64,000 bases of DNA from Pseudoramibacter fermentans (GCA_009493725.1 VOGB01000003.1:372001-436000); one strand, 5' to 3'. Counted from the stretch's first letter, positions 14,700-24,143 are shown. Notes: a model not told the origin generated them from the letters alone. A program made the numbers and translations.

Positions 14700-15629
14700 T
14701 TATTCACTGCTCGGACGTTCGGCTCGGGCAATTTTCGCCCGTAGGGTGTTGAGCACCAGCCGCTTGTTGGCGGACCATTTGGGCGCGATCAACAGCTTTT
14801 TCGGCGCGTCGCCGGTGAGCCTGTGAACGACGGTCGATTCGGGCAGGCGCTTCAGGCAGTCGACGACCAAATCGGTGTAGGCCTCGAGGGTGAACACCGG
14901 GAAAGGGTCCTTCAGGTAGGCCTCGCCCATGGCCGTGCCCTTGAGCACGTGGAGCAGCTGCAGCTTGATACCCGGCAGGGTCGGCGAGAGTGTTGAGAGA
15001 TAATCGACCGTCTCGAGCATCATCGCCCGGGTCTCGCCGGGCAGGCCGAGGATCACGTGCACAACCGCCGGGATGCCGGCGTCGGCCAGCCGCCTGTAGG
15101 CTGATTCGAACACCTCGAGGGGGTAGCCCCGGTGAAAGGCCTCGGCGGTGGCCTCGTGGACAGTCTGCAGGCCCAGCTCCACCCAGACGGGCTTGACGCG
15201 GTTTAAATCCGCAAGCATGTCGAGCACGGGATCGGGCAGGCAGTCCGGGCGGGTGCCGACCGCAAGGCCGACGATTTCGGGCCGGGCGATGGCTTCGCGG
15301 TAGAGGGCCCGCAGCCGGGCGAGCTCAGCGCCGCTTCTGACGTAGGTGTTGGTGTAGGACTGGAAGTAGGCGATGTAGCGGCGGTCTTCCGGAGCGATGC
15401 CCTTCGGGAATTTCGGGTCGACCAGGGCCTTGGCCGCGGCCAGCTGTTCGCCTAGGGGCGCGGGGTCCGCGGCGAAATCGCCGGAGCCCCCGGCCGAGCA
15501 GAAGGTGCAGCCGCCGGTGCCGAGGGTGCCGTCCCGGTTGGGGCAGGTGCATCCCGAGGAGAGGGACAATTTGTAGACCTTGGTGTGGTAGCGGCGCTTC
15601 AGCGCCTCAGATAAAGTTAAGATTTTCAT
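14700..15629 (-). CDS. Radical SAM protein, TIGR01212/YhcC family
   Basis: This 309-residue radical SAM enzyme carries its cluster cysteines in CTCPNRDGTLGTGGCTFC near the N-terminus, the arrangement of the YhcC group. Further family blocks are YFQSYTNTY, VGTRPDCLPD, WVELGLQTVH and HVILGLPGE. The reaction of this family is not settled as far as I know. I set the start at 15629, where AGGGGAG precedes ATG; the open frame upstream runs through the purA promoter region and looks non-coding. It is divergent from purA. Confidence 0.88.
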   Translation of the reverse strand: MKILTLSEALKRRYHTKVYKLSLSSGCTCPNRDGTLGTGGCTFCSAGGSGDFAADPAPLGEQLAAAKALVDPKFPKGIAPEDRRYIAYFQSYTNTYVRSGAELARLRALYREAIARPEIVGLAVGTRPDCLPDPVLDMLADLNRVKPVWVELGLQTVHEATAEAFHRGYPLEVFESAYRRLADAGIPAVVHVILGLPGETRAMMLETVDYLSTLSPTLPGIKLQLLHVLKGTAMGEAYLKDPFPVFTLEAYTDLVVDCLKRLPESTVVHRLTGDAPKKLLIAPKWSANKRLVLNTLRAKIARAERPSSE

Positions 15630-15696
15630 GACTCCCCTGACAATTAAAAAAATTAAAATTTTATGGGTTTTGTCTATTATATTCCAATGTTGGCGC

Positions 15697-15725
15697 TTTA
15701 TCAAAATAAATGTGTGTGTTATAAT
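15697..15725 (+). promoter_or_regulatory. purA promoter
   Basis: A perfect TATAAT at 15720-15725 lies 17 bases after TTTATC, a weak -35. A palindrome covers the expected transcription start. Confidence 0.6.
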
Positions 15726-15727
15726 GA

Positions 15728-15749
15728 CCACAGTATTGTGGTTTTTTTT
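15728..15749 (+). promoter_or_regulatory. Palindrome at the purA transcription start
   Basis: CCACAGTATTGTGG (15728-15741) is a 14-bp palindrome with only a four-base centre, followed by eight T. It covers the predicted start site near 15732, so it could be a repressor operator or a very short leader hairpin. Confidence 0.5.
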
Positions 15750-15798
15750 GGAAAAATAAAACTGGCGGCGCAAGCTGCCGGGAAAGGATGTAATAAAC

Positions 15799-17070
15799 AT
15801 GGCAGTAACTGTACTCGTAGGCGCTCAGTTTGGAGACGAAGGCAAAGGCAAGATCATCGATTATCTCTGCGATCAGCAGGATTTGATCGTGCGTTTTCAG
15901 GGCGGCGACAACGCCGGCCACACCGTCGTCAACGACGCGGGCACCTTCAAATTTCATCTGGTCCCGAGCGGGATCTTCAATAAAAACGGCGAATGTCTCG
16001 TCGGCACCGGCACCGTCGTCAATTTAGACGTCCTCGCTGAAGAAATGCAGCAGGTCGAAGACGCGGGCGTCTCGACGGACAACCTGAAGATTTCCGGCAA
16101 GGCCCATCTGCTGATGCCCTACCATCAGGAGCTCGACGCGCTGATGGAAAGCCACGGCGGTATCGGCACGACCAAACGCGGCATCGGCGTCTGCTACGCC
16201 TTTAAAATGCTGCGCAAGAACTTAAGAGCGGAAGACCTCCTCGATCTGGACCGCGCCCACGACAAGATGCTCAATTACCTCGACGTCGTGAACAAAATGC
16301 TCGTCGCCTACGGCGGCGACGCCGTCACCATCGAACAAGTCGACGCGAAGCTTAAAGGCTGGGCCGACAAGTTCGCGGACCGCATCGTCGAACCGATCAG
16401 CTACATCCACAGCTATCTGGATCAGGACAAGAACATTTTGTTCGAAGGACAGCTGGCCGCGATGAAGGACATCGACCAGGGGATTTACCCCTACGTCACC
16501 TCGTCCTGCCCGTCCGGCGCCTACGCGGCGGTCACCGGCGGCTTCCCGGCGAAGAAAATCGACAAGGTCATCGGCGTCGCCAAGGCCTTCTCCTCAGCCG
16601 TCGGCGCAGGCCCATTCCCGACGGAAGACGAAGACAGCCCGCAGCTGGCGATCATCCGCGGCGACGGCACCAAGGACGACGACGAATTCGGCGCCAGAAC
16701 CGGCCGCTCCCGCCGTCTGGGCTGGCTCGACCTGCCGATCATCCGCTACACCAATTTGGTCAACGGCTTTGACGAATTGGCGCTGTGCAAGCTCGACAAG
16801 CTGGACTTCCTCGAAAGCATCAAGGTCTGCACCGGCTACAAGCTCGACGGCAAGAAGCTGGATTACTTCCCGAACACCGACGATCTGGAACGGGTCGAAC
16901 CGATTTACGAAGAACTGCCGGGCTGGCAGACCTCGACGACCGGCGTGCGCAAGATCGACGACCTGCCGGAAAACGCAAAGAACTACATCAAATTCATCGA
17001 AGACCAGGTGGGCGCGCCGATTCACTACGTCGGCGTCGGCCCGGACCGCGATTCTCTCGCTGTAAGATAG
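15799..17070 (+). CDS. purA: Adenylosuccinate synthetase, FEGQL-type variant
   Basis: PurA joins IMP and aspartate with GTP, the first committed step to AMP. The 423-residue protein shows the P-loop-like GDEGKGK at residues 12-18, NAGHTV, GTTKRGIG, VGAGPFPTE and GARTGRSRRLGWLD. Two normally conserved blocks differ from the E. coli enzyme: FEGAQGTLLDIDH is FEGQLAAMKDIDQ, and RGIGPAY is RGIGVCY. From memory, a FEGQLG variant occurs in other Clostridia, so this is probably a clade form and not a dead enzyme. It heads a run with carA and carB in the same direction, 50 bases before carA. Confidence 0.93.
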   Translation: MAVTVLVGAQFGDEGKGKIIDYLCDQQDLIVRFQGGDNAGHTVVNDAGTFKFHLVPSGIFNKNGECLVGTGTVVNLDVLAEEMQQVEDAGVSTDNLKISGKAHLLMPYHQELDALMESHGGIGTTKRGIGVCYAFKMLRKNLRAEDLLDLDRAHDKMLNYLDVVNKMLVAYGGDAVTIEQVDAKLKGWADKFADRIVEPISYIHSYLDQDKNILFEGQLAAMKDIDQGIYPYVTSSCPSGAYAAVTGGFPAKKIDKVIGVAKAFSSAVGAGPFPTEDEDSPQLAIIRGDGTKDDDEFGARTGRSRRLGWLDLPIIRYTNLVNGFDELALCKLDKLDFLESIKVCTGYKLDGKKLDYFPNTDDLERVEPIYEELPGWQTSTTGVRKIDDLPENAKNYIKFIEDQVGAPIHYVGVGPDRDSLAVR

Positions 17071-17120
17071 GAGTGATGGGACCGCTTGGCGTTTAGCATT
17101 GCAAGAGAAAGAGGTATCTG

Positions 17121-18239
17121 ATGTCATATTTTAAAAAGGATAAACGGGCCTACCTGCTCCTGGCGGACGGCTCAATTTATCAGGGCTATCATTTTGGCTG
17201 CGAAGGCACCACCATCGGCGAGATCGTCTTTACCACCGGGATGACCGGCTACCAGGAAGTGCTGACTGATCCGTCCTACTGCGGGCAGATCGTCATGCAG
17301 ACCTACCCGTTAATCGGTAACTACGGAATCAACCACAGCGATATGGAAAGCTCGAAGAGCTGGGTCAACGGCTACATCGTCCGAGAATGGTGCGAAGCGC
17401 CGTCGAACTTCAGAGAAGCCGGGACCATTGACGCCTTCCTGAAAAACCAAGGCAAGGTCGGCATCTGGGATGTGGACACCCGCCAGCTGACCCGGAAGAT
17501 CCGCCGTCAGGGCACGATGAACGGCGCCATCACCACCGAGGACGTGTACGCCCACAAGGACGAGCTGCTGGAAAAGATCCGCAGCTACAAAATCGTCAAC
17601 CCGGTGCCGAAGGTGTCCGTCTCCAAGCTCGACTGGTATTACGAACGGGAAAACCGCGCCAACCACGTCGCCCTGATGGATTTCGGCTACAAGCACAACA
17701 TTCTCGAAAAGCTGCTGCAGTTCGGCTGCAACGTGACGGTCATGCCCTGGGACGCGACGATCGAAGATATCCGCGAGCTCAACCCGGACGGCATCATGCT
17801 GTCCAACGGCCCGGGGGACCCGACGGACAACGTCAAGGTCATCGACAACATCAAGCGGTTTATCGATTACGGCAAGCCGATTTTCGGCATCTGCCTCGGA
17901 CATCAGCTGATGGCGCTGGCCAACGGCGCCAAAACCGAAAAAATGCCCTTCGGCCACCGCGGCCTCAATCAGCCGGTCAAGGATTTGACCCAGGACCGGG
18001 TCTACATCACGAGTCAGAACCATGGCTACGCGGTGGTGAACAACACGGTGGACCCGTCGGTTGGGCAGATCACTCACATCAACATGAACGACGGCACCTG
18101 CGAAGGCATCGCCTACCCGGACATCCACGCCTTCACAGTCCAGTTCCATCCGGAAGCGAGCGCCGGTCCGAACGACACCCGCTATCTGTTTGAAAAATTC
18201 ACCGATTTAATGGAAAGGGGACAGGAAGGATGCCTTTAA
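17121..18239 (+). CDS. carA: Carbamoyl-phosphate synthase, small (glutaminase) subunit
   Basis: CarA releases ammonia from glutamine and channels it to CarB for carbamoyl phosphate, feeding pyrimidine and arginine synthesis. The 372-residue protein has the class I amidotransferase triad: the nucleophile cysteine in FGICLGHQLMA and HPEAS with His and Glu near the C-terminus. The N-terminal domain carries GMTGYQEVLTDPSYCGQI. It overlaps carB by 10 bases, showing translational coupling. No PyrR site or arginine-type operator was recognised. Confidence 0.97.
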   Translation: MSYFKKDKRAYLLLADGSIYQGYHFGCEGTTIGEIVFTTGMTGYQEVLTDPSYCGQIVMQTYPLIGNYGINHSDMESSKSWVNGYIVREWCEAPSNFREAGTIDAFLKNQGKVGIWDVDTRQLTRKIRRQGTMNGAITTEDVYAHKDELLEKIRSYKIVNPVPKVSVSKLDWYYERENRANHVALMDFGYKHNILEKLLQFGCNVTVMPWDATIEDIRELNPDGIMLSNGPGDPTDNVKVIDNIKRFIDYGKPIFGICLGHQLMALANGAKTEKMPFGHRGLNQPVKDLTQDRVYITSQNHGYAVVNNTVDPSVGQITHINMNDGTCEGIAYPDIHAFTVQFHPEASAGPNDTRYLFEKFTDLMERGQEGCL

Positions 18240-21200
18240 AGAAAGAACTGAAGAAAGTACTGGTCATCGGTTCCGGCCCGATCATTATCGGACAGGCGGC
18301 GGAATTTGACTACGCCGGCACCCAGGCCTGCAAGGCGCTGCGCCAGGCGGGGCTGGAGGTCGTGCTCATCAACTCCAACCCGGCGACGATCATGACCGAC
18401 AAGGCGATGGCCGACGAAGTTTACATCGAACCGCTGACCGAGGACGTCGTCAAGCGGGTCATCCTGAAGGAAAAGCCCGACGGGGTGCTCTCGACCCTCG
18501 GCGGCCAGACGGGATTGAACCTGTCGATGGCCCTGGCGCGCAGCGGCTTCCTCGAAGCACACGGCGTCGAGCTCCTCGGCGCGGACGTGGAAACCATCGA
18601 CAAGGCCGAAGACCGTCAGGCCTTTAAAGACACGATGCGCCAGATCGGTGAACCGACGATTCCGTCCAAGGTCGTCGAATCCGTCGACGACGCAATGGAT
18701 TTCGCGGCCTCCATCGGCTACCCGGTCATCGTCCGCCCGGCGTTCACCCTCGGCGGCACCGGCGGCGGCATCGCCGCGACCCCGAACGACCTGCACCGCA
18801 TCGCGACCCGCGGGCTGCGCCTCTCGCCGATTCACCAGGTCTTAATCGAACGGGACATCTCCGGCTGGAAGGAAATCGAATTCGAAGTCATGCGGGACGG
18901 CAAGGGCAACGTCATCACCGTCTGCTCGATGGAAAACTTCGACCCGGTGGGCATCCACACCGGCGACTCCATCGTCGTCGCGCCGTGCCAGACCTTGTCC
19001 GACAAGGAATATCAGATGCTCAGAACCTCGGCGCTGAAGATTATCTCGACCCTGAAGGTCGAAGGGGGCTGCAACTGCCAGTTCGCGCTGAATCCTGACA
19101 ACTTCAACTACGCGGTCATCGAAGTCAATCCGCGAGTCTCCCGCTCGTCGGCGCTGGCCTCCAAGGCCACCGGCTACCCGATCGCCAAGATCGCCAGCCT
19201 CATCGCCGTCGGCTTCAGCCTCGACGAAATCACCAACGACATCACCGGCAAGACGCCGGCCTGCTTTGAACCGGTCATCGACTACATCGTCGTCAAATTC
19301 CCGAGATGGCCTTTCGATAAATTCGTCTACGCGCGCCGGACCCTCGGCACCCAGATGAAGGCCACCGGGGAAATCATGGCCATCGGCAACAGCTTTGAAC
19401 AGGGCATGATGAAGGCCATCCGCTCCATCGAGCTGGGCTTCGACACGCTGTCGGTCGAAAAATACCGCAAGGCCTCTGACGAAGAAATCGTCGAAGCCCT
19501 GGGCCGCAAGGACGACGAACGCTGCTTCGTGGTCTACGAAGCGCTGTACCGCGGCATCCCGATGGATCAGATCCACGCGATCACGATGATCGACATGTGG
19601 TTCCTTGACAAGCTGCGCCACCTGGCGATCATGGAACGGGATTTGACCGAAAAGGGCATCGGCGACGACCGCGCGGCCGAACGCATTACCGTCGCGCGCC
19701 AGCTGGGCTTCCTCGACTCGACGATCGCCCGGCTGACCCACCTGCCCTACAACCCGAAGACCTGCCACGTCGAGCTGCCTGAAGCCGTCGAAAAGCAGAT
19801 CACAATGCCGGAATACGCGTCCTTCAAAATGGTCGACACCTGCGCCGGGGAATTCGACGCGGAAACGCCGTACTTCTACTCGACCCGGGACACCGAAAAC
19901 GAAGCGGAAGAATTTTTGGAAGAACACGCCAGCGGCAAAAAGCGCATCATGGTCTTCGGCTCCGGCCCGATCCGCATCGGCCAGGGGATCGAATTTGACT
20001 ACTGCGCCGTCCACTGCGCCTGGGCGCTGCGTGAGCTCGGCTACGAAGCCATCATTGTCAACAACAACCCGGAAACGGTCTCGACCGACTTCGACACCTC
20101 GGATCGGCTGTACTTTGAACCGCTGACAGCGGAAGACGTCCGGTCCATTGTCGAAACGGAACAGCCCGACGGTGCCATCGTCCAGTTCGGCGGTCAGACG
20201 GCCATCAAGCTGACCCAGCACCTCGACGAAATCAAGGTGCCGATTCTCGGGACCGACCCGAAATACATCGACGCGGCGGAAGACCGCGAGCTCTTCGACG
20301 AATGCCTCGAACGCTGCGGCATTCCGCGTCCGAAGGGCGGCACCGTCTTCAAAACTGAAGAAGCGGTCGAAGAAGCCAACCGCCTCGGCTACCCGGTGCT
20401 CTTGAGACCTTCCTACGTCCTCGGCGGACAGAACATGATCATCGCCCACACCGATGACGACGTCCGCGAATACATGGGCATCATCACCTCCCACGAAATC
20501 ACCAACCCGGTGCTCATCGACAAATACCTGATGGGCAAGGAAGTGGAAGTCGATGCGATCTGCGACGGCGAAAACTACCTGATTCCGGGGATCATGGAAC
20601 ACGTCGAAAAGGCCGGGGTCCACTCCGGCGACTCGATTTCGGTCTACCCGCCGCACACCCTGTCCGAAAAGGTGCAGCAGACCATCATCGACTACACCGG
20701 CAAGCTCGCGAAAGAGCTCCACGTCATCGGGCTGATGAACATCCAGTTCGTCGTGATGGACGAAACGGTCTACGTCATCGAAGTCAACCCGCGTTCCAGC
20801 CGGACCGTTCCGTACATTTCCAAGGTCACGGACGTGCCGATGGTCGATATGGCCACCCGTATCATGATGGGCGAAACCCTGAAGGATATGGGCATCGACC
20901 ACTCGGGGCTGCACCCGGTGAAGGATCACGTCGCGGTCAAGGTGCCGGTCTTCAGCTTCTCGAAGCTCGAAGACGTCGATACCCAGCTGGGGCCGGAAAT
21001 GAAATCCACCGGGGAAGTCCTCGGCGTCGCGAAGACCTTCGAAGACGCGATCTACAAGGGCTTCGTCGCCAGAGCCGGCAGCGACATCGTCCGCCAGGGC
21101 GCGGTGCTCCTCACGGTTCGGGACAGAGACAAGCCGGAAATCATCGACATCGGACGCCGGTTCCACGAATTGGGCTTTAAGCTCAACGCGACGGTGGGCA

Positions 21201-21490
21201 CGGCGAAGGTGCTCCGCGAAAACGGCCTGCCGGTTCACGTGGTCAGACGTTTGTCCGAAGCGCGGCCGAATATCGGCGACCTCCTCGAAAACCGGGAAGT
21301 CGACTACGTCGTCTCCACCTCGACGAAGGGGCGCCAGCCGGGTATCGACGAAGTCAAGATGCGTCGGAAGGCCGTCGACAATTCCGTCACGCTGATGACG
21401 GCGCTGGATACGGTCCGGGCATTGCTGGGCTGCCTCGAAAGCAAGCGCAACCTCTCGGATATTCCGCTGGTCGACATCACAAAGATCTGA
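18230..21490 (+). CDS. carB: Carbamoyl-phosphate synthase, large subunit
   Basis: This 1086-residue protein has the duplicated ATP-grasp architecture. The first half starts KVLVIGSGPIIIGQAAEFDY and the second has RIMVFGSGPIRIGQGIEFDY near residue 570; both carry the EVNPR phosphate-binding block. The C-terminal MGS-like allosteric domain follows residue ~930 (TVGTAKVLRENGLPVHVV). Length and order are normal for CarB. The start uses AGGAAGG inside the end of carA. A terminator follows 27 bases after the stop. Confidence 0.98.
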   Translation: MPLKKELKKVLVIGSGPIIIGQAAEFDYAGTQACKALRQAGLEVVLINSNPATIMTDKAMADEVYIEPLTEDVVKRVILKEKPDGVLSTLGGQTGLNLSMALARSGFLEAHGVELLGADVETIDKAEDRQAFKDTMRQIGEPTIPSKVVESVDDAMDFAASIGYPVIVRPAFTLGGTGGGIAATPNDLHRIATRGLRLSPIHQVLIERDISGWKEIEFEVMRDGKGNVITVCSMENFDPVGIHTGDSIVVAPCQTLSDKEYQMLRTSALKIISTLKVEGGCNCQFALNPDNFNYAVIEVNPRVSRSSALASKATGYPIAKIASLIAVGFSLDEITNDITGKTPACFEPVIDYIVVKFPRWPFDKFVYARRTLGTQMKATGEIMAIGNSFEQGMMKAIRSIELGFDTLSVEKYRKASDEEIVEALGRKDDERCFVVYEALYRGIPMDQIHAITMIDMWFLDKLRHLAIMERDLTEKGIGDDRAAERITVARQLGFLDSTIARLTHLPYNPKTCHVELPEAVEKQITMPEYASFKMVDTCAGEFDAETPYFYSTRDTENEAEEFLEEHASGKKRIMVFGSGPIRIGQGIEFDYCAVHCAWALRELGYEAIIVNNNPETVSTDFDTSDRLYFEPLTAEDVRSIVETEQPDGAIVQFGGQTAIKLTQHLDEIKVPILGTDPKYIDAAEDRELFDECLERCGIPRPKGGTVFKTEEAVEEANRLGYPVLLRPSYVLGGQNMIIAHTDDDVREYMGIITSHEITNPVLIDKYLMGKEVEVDAICDGENYLIPGIMEHVEKAGVHSGDSISVYPPHTLSEKVQQTIIDYTGKLAKELHVIGLMNIQFVVMDETVYVIEVNPRSSRTVPYISKVTDVPMVDMATRIMMGETLKDMGIDHSGLHPVKDHVAVKVPVFSFSKLEDVDTQLGPEMKSTGEVLGVAKTFEDAIYKGFVARAGSDIVRQGAVLLTVRDRDKPEIIDIGRRFHELGFKLNATVGTAKVLRENGLPVHVVRRLSEARPNIGDLLENREVDYVVSTSTKGRQPGIDEVKMRRKAVDNSVTLMTALDTVRALLGCLESKRNLSDIPLVDITKI

Positions 21491-21516
21491 TTGTTTAAAA
21501 GATTTGCAATTTATAC

Positions 21517-21545
21517 GCCAGTTCATGAAATGAGCTGGCTTTTTT
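21517..21545 (+). terminator. Terminator after carB
   Basis: GCCAGTTCA pairs with TGAGCTGGC around a short loop and is followed by six T. Confidence 0.92.
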
Positions 21546-21642
21546 ATGTGATTCTTAAATAAGATACGATATAATATAATCAGATTAAATTAAAAACACG
21601 CGCCTTATGCGCTTCACGATTACGGACAGGAGGGACAGACAC

Positions 21643-22614
21643 ATGAAAATCATTGCAGCCGGCGGCGCCGGCTTTGTGGGCAGCAATTTCATACATTATT
21701 GGCGCAAGCATCACCCGTGGGACACGCTGGTCTGCGTCGACGCACTGAAGCGGCGCAGCAATCTGAGAAACCTCGGCGACGCCTTTGAAGCGCCGGATTT
21801 CGCCTTCATCGAAGCGGACATCACCGATCAGGCGACGATCGAGAGCATCCTGAAGGTCGAAAAGCCCGACGTCGTGATCAATTTCGCGTCGGTCGGCCGA
21901 AATAGCGGCGGGGTGGACGCCTGCCTGGACACGAACGTGACCGGGACCGTGCGCCTGCTCGAGGCCTGCGTCAATTGCGGCGTCCCGCGGTATCATCAGG
22001 TGTCGACGGCGGACGTGTACGCGGCGATCGCCCTCGGGGACGACCACCAGATTTACGAAACCGAGGCGCCAAAGCCGGATTCGGTTTACGCGGCGTCCAA
22101 GGCGGCGGCGGACAATTTCGTCCTCGCCTACGGCAACCACCGTGCTATCGCCGTGACGATCTCGCGGAGCACGGCCAATTACGGACCGGCGCAGGAGCCC
22201 AACGCGCTGATCCCTGAGACGATCATCCACGCGCTGCACAATCAGGATATTGATGCGCCGGGAACGGGGCAGAATGTGCGCGACTGGACCTTCGTCGACG
22301 ACCATTGCCGCGCCATCGACCGGATTTTGTTCAACGGCGAGCCGGGCGAGATTTACAACGTCGCCAGCGGGGCGGAAAAGAGCGATCTCGAAACGGTGCA
22401 GGCCCTCTGCGACGCCTTCGGCAAATCCGCCGGGCAGCTCGATAACGCGCCGGCACCCGGCCCGAAGGACAAGCTGTTCACGGTCAACGCCGACAAGATT
22501 CACGATGAGCTCAACTGGACGCCCCGGACGTCCTGGAGCTCAGGCATTCAAAACACCTGCGACTGGTATCTGCACCACATGGACTGGTGGGACGATCAGA
22601 ACAGCCAAAAATAA
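21643..22614 (+). CDS. NAD-dependent epimerase/dehydratase (RmlB-like) with altered active site
   Basis: This short-chain dehydrogenase of the extended type is about 323 residues long. The Rossmann motif GGAGFVGSNF is at the N-terminus, YAASK supplies the catalytic Tyr and Lys, and RSTANYGPAQEP plus NVRDWTFVDDH match dTDP-glucose 4,6-dehydratases. The usual STDEVYG block reads STADVYAA, so the Asp-Glu pair that drives dehydration in RmlB is Ala-Asp here. The substrate is therefore uncertain. No rml or other sugar-nucleotide genes are adjacent. The ATG at 21643 has AGGAGGG before it; an upstream frame extension to 21607 has none. Confidence 0.82.
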   Translation: MKIIAAGGAGFVGSNFIHYWRKHHPWDTLVCVDALKRRSNLRNLGDAFEAPDFAFIEADITDQATIESILKVEKPDVVINFASVGRNSGGVDACLDTNVTGTVRLLEACVNCGVPRYHQVSTADVYAAIALGDDHQIYETEAPKPDSVYAASKAAADNFVLAYGNHRAIAVTISRSTANYGPAQEPNALIPETIIHALHNQDIDAPGTGQNVRDWTFVDDHCRAIDRILFNGEPGEIYNVASGAEKSDLETVQALCDAFGKSAGQLDNAPAPGPKDKLFTVNADKIHDELNWTPRTSWSSGIQNTCDWYLHHMDWWDDQNSQK

Positions 22615-22652
22615 AGGGCTATATGCAAAATATAATAATAGGCAGTAAAAAG

Positions 22653-22682
22653 CCGCTCTGTCACGAGACAGAGCGGTTTTTT
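22653..22682. terminator. Bidirectional terminator between convergent genes
   Basis: CCGCTCTGTC and GACAGAGCGG form a perfect 10-bp stem with an ACGA loop. T runs follow on the plus strand and A runs precede it, so it can serve both the epimerase gene and the MocR gene. Confidence 0.93.
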
Positions 22683-22698
22683 GTGTGCGGCGGCGCGG

Positions 22699-24093
22699 TT
22701 AAAAGATCGACCCCAGCAGTTCGAAAACGGCGTGGACGTGCTCCGCGTCGATGCTGGCAAAGTTGATGATGATCTGGACGCAGCCCTCCGGCGGCTGGCG
22801 GTGCAGCGGGTGGAAGAAATGGAACCGCAGGGATTTGGCCTCAGCTCGCTTTAGAATTTCCGTTTCGGACAAATCGGTGCGGACCGTCATCAGAAAATAG
22901 GTGCCGACGCCGTAATCGGTGACCTTGGCGATGGGGGAGAGCGTCGGGCTATGGGCGATTTCGTCGAGGATGGCTGCCCGCAGCTTGCGGTAATGCTTCA
23001 GCAGGCGGAACAGATGGCGCTCGTAATACCCTCGGTGAATGAACAGCGCCAGCGCGTACTGTTCGAAGCTGGACACCGAGCAGGAGTAAAAGCTCACCGT
23101 TTCCTCGTAGCGCTTGAGCAGCGCCGGCGGCAGCACCATGTAGCTGATGCGCAGCGAGGGCACCATGGTTTTCGAGAAGGTGTTGAGGTAAATCACCTTG
23201 TCGTGGGCGTCTTCGGAGAACATCGAGCGGTGGCCGGCCGGCACAAAGCAGAATTCGGCGTCGTAATCGTCCTCGACAATCCAGCGGTTTTTTCCGGCGT
23301 TGGCCCACTCGAAAAAGGCGATGCGCCGGTCGATGGGCATGGCTGTGCCGTAGGGAAATAGATTCGCGGGGGAGAGCTGCACGACGTCCACGTCCGTTTG
23401 GCTGACGAGATCCACCCGAAGGTTTTTCTCGTCGATGGGGATGTAGCGCCAATGGCTGCCGTGGTTCTTGGCGATCTGCGCGAATTTGGACAGGCCGGTG
23501 TCGGCGCTGGCGACGGTGATGCCGGGGCCGAGAATCTGCATCAGCCGGCTGTAGAGGTATTCGGTCCCGGCGCCGACGACGATCTGTTCGGGGGTGACCC
23601 GGGTCATGCCCCGGTAATTGGCGAGCTCGCCCGCGATGGCCTCTCTCAGCGCCCGCATGCCCTTCCAGGAGATCGTAGTCATCAGCGCGCTGTCTGAGGC
23701 GTTAATGGCCTCCCGCATGCATTTAGCCCACAGACTGGTGGGGAACAATTTGAGAGACGCATGGGCGGCGCGGAAATCCATGAACCACTGGGTGTCCTCC
23801 GAGGCGTCGGGCGGCGTGATCGGCTTGTCGTCGTGGTTGGGTACGACGTAATTTAATTTGCTGACGAAATAGCCTTTCTTTTCGACGGTGTACAAAAAGC
23901 CTTCGGAGACGAGTAAATCGTAAGCTGCCATCACGGTATTCACGCTGACGCCCAAGACGCTGGCGAACTTCCGCTTGCTGGGCATGCGCTCGTCGGGGCG
24001 CAGGCGGCCGCTCGCGATGTCCTCCCGGATGCGGGTGTACAAATAGAGGTAGCGCGGTTTGCTGCCCCGTTTGGATAAATCGTAGGAAATCAT
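22699..24093 (-). CDS. MocR-type GntR regulator with aminotransferase-like domain
   Basis: The 464-residue protein has an N-terminal GntR winged helix (residues ~10-80, with RPDERMPSKRKFASVLGVS and NTVMAAYDLL). A fold type I aminotransferase-like domain follows, with the PLP-binding lysine in NTFSKTMVPSLRISY. Members such as GabR and PdxR sense PLP or PLP-amino acid adducts and control adjacent genes. It is divergent from an aldehyde dehydrogenase gene 93 bases away, so that gene is its probable target and the shared gap its probable binding region. It could instead control vitamin B6 genes elsewhere. Confidence 0.9.
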   Translation of the reverse strand: MISYDLSKRGSKPRYLYLYTRIREDIASGRLRPDERMPSKRKFASVLGVSVNTVMAAYDLLVSEGFLYTVEKKGYFVSKLNYVVPNHDDKPITPPDASEDTQWFMDFRAAHASLKLFPTSLWAKCMREAINASDSALMTTISWKGMRALREAIAGELANYRGMTRVTPEQIVVGAGTEYLYSRLMQILGPGITVASADTGLSKFAQIAKNHGSHWRYIPIDEKNLRVDLVSQTDVDVVQLSPANLFPYGTAMPIDRRIAFFEWANAGKNRWIVEDDYDAEFCFVPAGHRSMFSEDAHDKVIYLNTFSKTMVPSLRISYMVLPPALLKRYEETVSFYSCSVSSFEQYALALFIHRGYYERHLFRLLKHYRKLRAAILDEIAHSPTLSPIAKVTDYGVGTYFLMTVRTDLSETEILKRAEAKSLRFHFFHPLHRQPPEGCVQIIINFASIDAEHVHAVFELLGSIF

Positions 24094-24117
24094 ATCTGGT
24101 ACCTTAAATTAAAAATA

Positions 24118-24143
24118 ATCTGACGCTTATAATCATATCAGAT
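24118..24143. promoter_or_regulatory. Candidate operator between the MocR gene and the aldehyde dehydrogenase
   Basis: The inverted repeat ATCTGA / TCAGAT, with a 14-base centre, surrounds a TATAAT hexamer (24128-24133) that reads toward the aldehyde dehydrogenase. There is no good -35 element, which fits an activator-dependent promoter. Confidence 0.45.

Noticed and set aside
15728..15741. NrdR box at purA
   Set aside because: CCACAGTATTGTGG only loosely resembles the ACACWATATATTGTGT consensus, occurs once and is not near nrd genes.
15630..15800. 57-residue N-terminal extension of the radical SAM protein
   Set aside because: The extension has no family similarity and covers the purA promoter. 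A ribosome site lies directly before the internal ATG at 15629.
18842..21526. 894-codon minus-strand frame opposite carB
   Set aside because: This is a mirror of carB codon structure (Asp/Val/Arg-rich, no domains); carB is unambiguous.
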